Of a DNA stretch of 64,000 nt, positions 59,187 to 64,000 are shown piece after piece; the first letter of the stretch is position 1, and the number at the start of each line of letters is the position of its first letter. The position numbers were made by a program, and so were the translations under genes. Under the pieces are notes generated by a model, which was not told where the DNA came from, searched no databases, and worked only from the letters and a program-made list of their open reading frames with translations. Location of the stretch: NCBI RefSeq assembly GCF_004151235.1, contig NZ_JUIV01000001.1:1-64000 (forward strand), written 5' to 3'. This stretch comes from Flavobacterium anhuiense. Its GTDB lineage: Bacteria > Bacteroidota > Bacteroidia > Flavobacteriales > Flavobacteriaceae.

Positions 59187-59594
59187 TTAAAATTGATTCG
59201 AAAAATCTTCCAATGAAATTCCTTCCAGCTGTTTGCTGACGTTTTGATTCATTTCGCTATACAACATTTCCAAATGCTGATTGATGTTTTTTCCAACAGG
59301 ACAATCAGGATTCGGCTGATTTTTTGCAAAACCTAAACCAATAGTTTCAAAGGTCATTTCGAATATCTGTTTTAAAGTCAGATCAGCAGCGTTAACTGCC
59401 AATTTTGTACCGCCATTTTTTCCTTCTTTACTTTCTACAATATGATGGGCTTTTAAATTGGCAATTTCTTTTCGAACCAAAACAGGATTTAGATTAATAC
59501 TTCCCGCAATATATTCCGATGATAAATAATCATTTGGGAATTTATGCAACAAAGTAAGAATGTGAATCGTTATGGCAAATTTACCTGAAATCAT
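59187..59594 (-). CDS. Rrf2-family transcriptional regulator (YwnA-like)
   Basis: A 135-residue winged-HTH regulator: FAITIHILTLLHKFPNDYLSSEYIAGSINLNPVLVRKEIANL, then the wing SKEGKNGGTKLA. It has a single Cys in NPDCPVGKNIN, the position seen in YwnA-like thiol-sensing regulators, and lacks the three Cys of cluster-binding IscR/NsrR. A palindrome (59609-59636) overlaps its own -7 element, so autoregulation is likely, and the NAD(P)-binding gene is probably also its target. Confidence 0.9.
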   Translation of the reverse strand: MISGKFAITIHILTLLHKFPNDYLSSEYIAGSINLNPVLVRKEIANLKAHHIVESKEGKNGGTKLAVNAADLTLKQIFEMTFETIGLGFAKNQPNPDCPVGKNINQHLEMLYSEMNQNVSKQLEGISLEDFSNQF

Positions 59595-59608
59595 ACTGTA
59601 ATAAAATA

Positions 59609-59636
59609 TGTTACAAATTTACATCTTTTTGTAACA
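59609..59636. promoter_or_regulatory. Palindromic operator and -7 element of the Rrf2 gene
   Basis: TGTTACAAA (59609-59617) and its exact complement TTTGTAACA (59628-59636) flank 10 bases. The minus-strand -7 element TAAATTTG (59621-59614) lies inside. A bound repressor would cover the promoter. Confidence 0.6.
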
Positions 59637-59688
59637 CAAAATACTAATTTAACTAAAAATTAATTCTTTACCTCAAATTTTAAATACT

Positions 59689-59696
59689 TATTTTTG
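59689..59696 (+). promoter_or_regulatory. Predicted -7 element of the AEC transporter gene
   Basis: TATTTTTG, exact TAnnTTTG, 15 bases before the ATG; a very short leader. Confidence 0.5.
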
Positions 59697-59711
59697 CGAT
59701 GATCTTGCTAT

Positions 59712-60623
59712 ATGAACAACTTTATACTAATATTTCTCTTTCTTTCGCTGGGTTTAGTTTTACAGCATGTAAAACAATTTCCCACTCATATTTATAAGAC
59801 GCTCAATAAAATTGTTATTTATTTCTGTCTTCCTGCGATTACCTTATATCATATTCCTAAAATAAAATGGAGCAGCGAATTGCTATTTCCGATAGGAGCG
59901 GGGTGGATTACTTATATTTTGGCCTTTATATTTTTTCATTTTTTAGGAAGAAGAAATGGCTGGTCTAATAAATTGATTGGATGTCTGATTTTAACTGCAG
60001 GATTAAGCAACAGTTCTTTTCTTGGATATCCAATTATTGAAGCTTTATTTGGAAAAAAAGGTTTAGAAACGGCTGTTTTGGTAGATCAGCCAGGAACTTT
60101 TGTAGTGGTTTCTACACTTGGAGTCTTTACTGCTGCTTTCTATTCTAAAGGCAGTCCGAACGCATTAGGGATTTTCAAAAAGATTATTACGTTTCCACCA
60201 TTTCTGATGTTTGTTTTGGCGTGCCTGATGAATATTTTTGATTATAGTTTAAATGAAAACTTTCAATCTGTATTATTGAAAATCGGAAGTTTGGTAACAC
60301 CTTTAGCTTTGCTTTCTGTTGGTTTGCAATTGACTTTTGATCGAAAAAGCCAGCATTGGAAATTTTTACGTCTAGGACTTTTCTTTAAACTGCTTTTGAT
60401 ACCTTTTATAATTTTTGTGCTCTATGTTTTCATTTTTAACCAGCATTCTGAAGTTATAAAAATTACGATAATGGAAACCGCCATGGCACCAATGATAACG
60501 GGCGCAATTTTGGCTTCAACATACGGATTAAAGCCAAAACTAAGCAGTATGATGATTGGTTTCGGAATTCCAATTTCTTTCATAACGCTCGCTTTCTGGT
60601 ATCTTGTTTTGGGTTTTATTTAG
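59712..60623 (+). CDS. AEC family transporter
   Basis: A 303-residue membrane protein with about ten hydrophobic helices and the auxin-efflux-carrier pattern: GLVLQHVKQFPTHIYKTLNKIVIYFCLPAITLYHI at the start and SNSSFLGYPIIEALFG in helix 4. The end has TAMAPMITGAILASTYGLKP. Such proteins export organic acids or amino-acid derivatives; the substrate is unknown. Divergent from the Rrf2 gene with a 117-bp spacer. Confidence 0.88.
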   Translation: MNNFILIFLFLSLGLVLQHVKQFPTHIYKTLNKIVIYFCLPAITLYHIPKIKWSSELLFPIGAGWITYILAFIFFHFLGRRNGWSNKLIGCLILTAGLSNSSFLGYPIIEALFGKKGLETAVLVDQPGTFVVVSTLGVFTAAFYSKGSPNALGIFKKIITFPPFLMFVLACLMNIFDYSLNENFQSVLLKIGSLVTPLALLSVGLQLTFDRKSQHWKFLRLGLFFKLLLIPFIIFVLYVFIFNQHSEVIKITIMETAMAPMITGAILASTYGLKPKLSSMMIGFGIPISFITLAFWYLVLGFI

Positions 60624-60734
60624 ATTAAAATATTAATTAGATAGATAAAGTAGAATTTTAACTTTTTTTTACCTTTTGAATGTTTTCTAAATGTATTTTT
60701 TAGTTAATTTTAGAGGAACTAAAAAAGATAAATT

Positions 60735-61373
60735 ATGTCAACATTAAGATTAGGCGATATAGCACCAGATTTTCAAGCAGAAACCACGCAAGGACCAATC
60801 AGTTTTCATGAATGGTTAGGAGATTCTTGGGGTGTTTTATTTTCGCATCCAGCAGATTTTACTCCTGTTTGTACAACTGAATTGGGAACTGTGGCGAATT
60901 ATGTTCCTGAGTTTGCCAAAAGAAATACAAAAGTTATTGCTTTAAGCGTAGACGGTTTAGACTCACACAAAGAGTGGATTAAAGATATTAACGAAACTCA
61001 AAATACAGAAGTAAATTTCCCAATCATTGCAGATGAGGATAAAAAAGTGGCAAATCTATATGATATGCTTCATCCAAATGCAAGTGATAAATTTACAGTT
61101 CGTTCTGTTTTTGTTATCGGACCAGATAAAAAAATCAAATTAACGCTGACTTATCCAGCTTCAACAGGAAGAAATTTTGACGAATTACTTCGTGTAATTG
61201 ACAGTTTACAATTGACAGCAAATTACAGTGTTGCAACTCCAGCAAACTGGAAAGATGGAGAAGATGTGGTAATCGCGCCTGCAATTCCAGACAGCGACAT
61301 TCCTGCAAAATTCCCAAAAGGACACACGCCAATAAAGCCTTATTTGAGGTTGACTCCGCAGCCAAATAAATAA
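60735..61373 (+). CDS. 1-Cys peroxiredoxin (Prx6 family)
   Basis: A 212-residue thiol peroxidase. The peroxidatic Cys is C46 in HPADFTPVCTTELG, with the active-site Thr and a later Arg (FTVRSVFVI). No second Cys is present in the protein, so it is a 1-Cys enzyme that needs an outside thiol. The C-terminal extension (about 165-212, with TPANWKDGEDVVIAPAI) is typical of the Prx6 group. Probably detoxifies H2O2 and alkyl hydroperoxides in the cytoplasm. A near-consensus promoter TAATTTTA lies upstream. Confidence 0.95.
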   Translation: MSTLRLGDIAPDFQAETTQGPISFHEWLGDSWGVLFSHPADFTPVCTTELGTVANYVPEFAKRNTKVIALSVDGLDSHKEWIKDINETQNTEVNFPIIADEDKKVANLYDMLHPNASDKFTVRSVFVIGPDKKIKLTLTYPASTGRNFDELLRVIDSLQLTANYSVATPANWKDGEDVVIAPAIPDSDIPAKFPKGHTPIKPYLRLTPQPNK

Positions 61374-61376
61374 TTT

Positions 61377-61548
61377 TAAGGTTCTGAGATACTAAGATGC
61401 TAAGGTTCTAAGTTTTTTAGAATTTTAGCATTTTTTGTTTTTAAGAAAAACAAAGAAAATATAAAAGCGTTGAGATTTTCAATTTATGAAAATTTCAACG
61501 CTTTTATAGAAAACTTAGAATCTTAGCGCCTTAGAACCTTAGCATCTT
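61377..61548. repeat. CTTAG-word inverted repeat, copy 4
   Basis: AAGGTTCTGAGATACTAAGATGCTAAGGTTCTAAG (left arm) faces CTTAGAATCTTAGCGCCTTAGAACCTTAGCATCTT (right arm). The centre contains an independent terminator hairpin (61462-61507). Confidence 0.85.
61462..61507. terminator. Bidirectional terminator between convergent genes
   Basis: AAAAGCGTTGA (with GATTTTC) pairs with (GAAAATT) TCAACGCTTTT. It stops transcripts of the peroxiredoxin and antiporter genes. Confidence 0.8.
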
Positions 61549-61556
61549 TAAAAAAC

Positions 61557-63794
61557 TTACTTGGCCGCCAACAAAGCATTCATTCTTTTTTTGTCTCCTA
61601 CAACCCAAAGAATATCATTTTTCTCTAAGATCAAACTAGATTCTGGATTTAGGATACGGTTTCCGTTTCGTTCAATTCCTACGACCATTCCGTCTGTTTT
61701 GGCTCTGAATTGCCCGATGCTTTTTTGAATGAATTCGTCTTGAGAAACTTCAAGCTGACGCAAAACAATATCGGTTTCTTCTACTTTTGTAGGAGGTTCT
61801 GTTTCGTTTTGAGTTAAGAATTTTGTGAATTCTGCGATTTGTGCATCAGTTCCGATTACACAAATTTCATCGCCTGGAAACAAGCGTTCGGTTTTGGTAG
61901 GAATCGGAATGGTGACTTCTCCTCGTTTTATGTAAGCAATATTAATTCCCAATTGCTCGCGGATCTTTAATTCCTGTAAAGTCTGCCCCACTAAATTGGA
62001 TTCTTTTTTAATTTCGAAGAAAGACATGTGTCCGTCCCACGGCATTAAATTGGCATATCTTCTGTCGATCTTTTTGTTTTCGCGATCGTTGAGGTTTTTC
62101 AAAAAGTGATTTTCAATTTTATGGTATTGCTCATTTAGTTTTTTAGGGAAAATTTGATACGCTCCAATTGCAATAATCAGCGCAACGAAAGCGACTAAAG
62201 GAGAGAAGAAAATATTCAATAGGAATCCGACAAAGAATAAACCAAGACTCATTCTTATCAGGATTAGCATTAAAAGTGCACCGCGGTATTTGCGTTCTTC
62301 CCATAGCGCTTCGACTTCATCAACTTTTACGCGACGAAGCGAAAGTGCCCATAAAAATGGTGCAATTACAACTAGAGTCAGTAAAGCTGCTAAAGTATTT
62401 CCGAATCTTGTGTCGGCAACCAATGGCGCTACGAATTTTGATGACAATAATATAATGGCCGTAATAATAATAGTATGAAGAATAATTTGCGTAATCGAAG
62501 AGCGAAGTACAATCTGCCAAGTACTGACAGACTTAATGGCTTGCGCATTCACACTATAACGGTTAATGTTTTTAACCCATCTTTTAGGCATTTTTGCTTC
62601 TAAAAATAAAGCAAATCCTTCTGAATATTTAATTAAAAATGGAGTTGTAAATGTGGTAATGGCAGATACAGCCACAATAATTGGATATAAGAAATCGCTT
62701 GTAACTTTTAATGACATTCCGAGAGTAGCAATAATAAACGAGAACTCTCCAATTTGTGCCAAACTCATTCCCGTTTGAACCGATTGTTTTAAGGGCTGAC
62801 CAGAAATCAAGGCTCCGATAGAAGAACTAAAGGCTTTTCCAAATATGGTCAATAAAGTAATTATGGCAACAGGAAGTGCATAATTTACCAATGTTACAGG
62901 ATTAATTAACATTCCGACTGATACAAAGAAAACAGCGCCAAAAAAGTCTTTTACAGGCTGAATTAAATGTTCAATTTTTTCTGCCATCGTAGTTTCAGCA
63001 ATAATAGATCCCATGATAAAAGCACCTAAAGCTGGAGAAAAACCAACATTTGAAGCAAAAATTACCATCATTAGACATAATGCTAATGAGATGATGAGTA
63101 GCATTTCATCTGTCATCAGATGTTTAGCTTTTTTGAAAATAGTTGGAATAATAAAGATTCCCCCTAAAAACCAGATAATTAAAAAGAAAATAAGTTTTAA
63201 AACAGATTGTAATAATGCTGTTCCCGAAACCTGATCGCTCACAGCAATAGTTGATAGCAAAACCAGCATCAGAATGGCCACAATATCTTCGACAATTAAA
63301 GCCCCGAAAACAATTCCAACGAACTTTTTTCCTTTTACGCCCAATTCGTCAAAAGCTCTGATGATAATGGTTGTAGACGAAATAGAAAGTGTTGCTCCCA
63401 AGAAAATACTGTCCATTTTTCCCCAGCCCATCCATTGCCCGACTGCATAACCAATTACGGTCATAAACAAAATCTGGGTTATGGCGGTGACAGATGAAGT
63501 CCCTCCAACCTTCATTAGTTTCTTAAAGCTGAATTCGAGTCCTAAACTAAAAAGTAAAAATATAACCCCAATTTCTGCCCAAACTTCGACACTTTTCATG
63601 TCGGTTATAGATGGGAAAAAATCAAAATGGTTTCCGGCCAAAAATCCTGCGATTAGGTAGCCCAAAACCAAAGGCTGTTTCATTTTTCTAAATAATAGAA
63701 CGGCGATTCCGGCGGTCATCAGGATTAATCCTAAATCACTAATTAAAGGTTGTAAGTGGTGTGAAGTTTCCGCAGCGGCATTTAATGCAATCAT
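61557..63794 (-). CDS. CPA2 cation:proton antiporter with TrkA-C domains
   Basis: A 745-residue inner-membrane protein of the KefB/CPA2 type: about 12-13 helices in residues 20-400 with LGYLIAGFLAGNH and GFSPALGAFIMGSIIAETTMAEKIEHLIQPVKDFFGAVFFVSVGML. After a further membrane part, two cytoplasmic RCK_C (TrkA_C) domains follow (about 595-665 and 680-745). The RCK_N/Rossmann domain of true Kef proteins is missing, so glutathione/NAD gating is not expected. Likely K+/H+ or Na+/H+ exchange. Confidence 0.9.
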   Translation of the reverse strand: MIALNAAAETSHHLQPLISDLGLILMTAGIAVLLFRKMKQPLVLGYLIAGFLAGNHFDFFPSITDMKSVEVWAEIGVIFLLFSLGLEFSFKKLMKVGGTSSVTAITQILFMTVIGYAVGQWMGWGKMDSIFLGATLSISSTTIIIRAFDELGVKGKKFVGIVFGALIVEDIVAILMLVLLSTIAVSDQVSGTALLQSVLKLIFFLIIWFLGGIFIIPTIFKKAKHLMTDEMLLIISLALCLMMVIFASNVGFSPALGAFIMGSIIAETTMAEKIEHLIQPVKDFFGAVFFVSVGMLINPVTLVNYALPVAIITLLTIFGKAFSSSIGALISGQPLKQSVQTGMSLAQIGEFSFIIATLGMSLKVTSDFLYPIIVAVSAITTFTTPFLIKYSEGFALFLEAKMPKRWVKNINRYSVNAQAIKSVSTWQIVLRSSITQIILHTIIITAIILLSSKFVAPLVADTRFGNTLAALLTLVVIAPFLWALSLRRVKVDEVEALWEERKYRGALLMLILIRMSLGLFFVGFLLNIFFSPLVAFVALIIAIGAYQIFPKKLNEQYHKIENHFLKNLNDRENKKIDRRYANLMPWDGHMSFFEIKKESNLVGQTLQELKIREQLGINIAYIKRGEVTIPIPTKTERLFPGDEICVIGTDAQIAEFTKFLTQNETEPPTKVEETDIVLRQLEVSQDEFIQKSIGQFRAKTDGMVVGIERNGNRILNPESSLILEKNDILWVVGDKKRMNALLAAK

Positions 63795-63906
63795 ATAAAA
63801 ACGTGGTATTTTTTTAGCGGCTGATCCAGCTTTTTATTTCAAATGAAATTCATTGGCTCCTATTAAAATAAAAGGAGTCTAACCTGGATTTGCCTCTGGA
63901 TTTAAT

Positions 63907-63941
63907 AAAAAAAAGCTATCTCGATAAAGATAGCTTTTTTT
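63907..63941 (-). terminator. Terminator after the partial gene at the right edge
   Basis: AAAAAAAGCTATC pairs with GATAGCTTTTTTT around 8 bases. It lies 22 bases past a minus-strand stop codon at 63964. Confidence 0.85.
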
Positions 63942-63963
63942 GGTAAAATATTTGGTATTTTTC

Positions 63964-64000
63964 TTAAATTCCTGTGTAATTACTAGGCGTTATAGCCAAT
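63964..64000 (-). CDS. C-terminal end of a gene entering from the right (partial)
   Basis: On the minus strand a frame runs from the window edge to a TAA (63966-63964), ending LAITPSNYTGI. A clear terminator follows 22 bases later, which supports a real gene end. The end faintly resembles the MTPANYIG segment of adenylosuccinate lyase (PurB), but 11 residues do not allow an identification. Confidence 0.35.
   Translation of the reverse strand, partial: LAITPSNYTGI

Noticed and set aside
1..64000. CRISPR array
   Set aside because: Repeats are present, but none shows regular direct repeats with unique equal-length spacers, and no cas gene is seen.
1..64000. Insertion sequences, phage or integrative elements
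   Set aside because: No transposase, integrase or phage structural gene was recognised; the repeats are short and non-coding.

Overview
This window looks like chromosome from a Flavobacterium or a close relative (Bacteroidota, Flavobacteriia). The DNA is AT-rich. Many genes sit behind the Bacteroidota -7 promoter element TAnnTTTG. Housekeeping proteins are of flavobacterial type: a 482-residue GAPDH, a DnaJ with half a zinc finger, paired methylmalonyl-CoA mutase subunits, and SusC-like N-terminal pieces. No phage, insertion sequence or CRISPR array was seen. Almost everything looks like core genome, with unusual intergenic repeats.

Layout. Positions 1-300 hold the 3' end of a 5S rRNA with its terminator and a structured RNA-like element. 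Positions 0.3-10.7 kb carry a PafA-type phosphatase, alanine dehydrogenase with a divergent Lrp-type regulator, GAPDH, an HtrA protease, dapF-acetyltransferase-mltG and a lytic-transglycosylase-like protein. Positions 10.7-21 kb run mostly on the minus strand: methylmalonyl-CoA mutase, a DivIC/FtsB-like protein, uridine kinase, a dienoyl-CoA reductase-like enzyme, an aminotransferase, a TonB C-terminal-domain protein, an RsmI-like methyltransferase, a low-molecular-weight phosphatase and dnaA. Positions 21-31 kb hold a thioesterase, a YigZ-like protein, a HAD phosphatase, ribD, prmC, a MacB-like permease, hisS, tRNA-Trp and grpE-dnaJ. Positions 31-40 kb hold an ABC exporter, a NtrC-type regulator without a DNA-binding domain, a one-domain helicase-like protein, a lipoprotein, a HAD hydrolase and mtaB. 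Positions 40-48 kb hold an SDR, a scramblase-like protein and an ECF sigma operon. Positions 48-64 kb hold a PPK2 kinase, a LytS/LytTR two-component system, two outer-membrane-type proteins, a MATE exporter, an LTA-synthase-like sulfatase, meaB, an Rrf2 regulator with its NAD(P)-binding partner, an AEC transporter, a 1-Cys peroxiredoxin and a CPA2 antiporter.

How the genes work together. The best candidate for an undescribed system is the minus-strand operon at 42393-46459. It encodes an ECF sigma factor, a membrane-anchored anti-sigma-like protein ending in a TonB-receptor plug-like module, a von Willebrand factor A protein fused to a SusC-type N-terminus, and a small secreted protein that is mainly the same plug module. 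A second is the two-component system at 49.4-51.5 kb: a pair of GTCAAA boxes 21 bp apart lies upstream of the kinase gene, and a matching pair lies upstream of a neighbouring outer-membrane-type gene, which suggests its target. Local operators are also visible for Lrp (3316-3330), Rrf2 (59609-59636) and an SDR gene (41613-41668).

Intergenic spaces are filled by several families of short-word repeats that form inverted repeats, often between co-directional genes. One supplies the last codons of prmC. All functions are read from sequence motifs and memory of protein families. No database search was possible.
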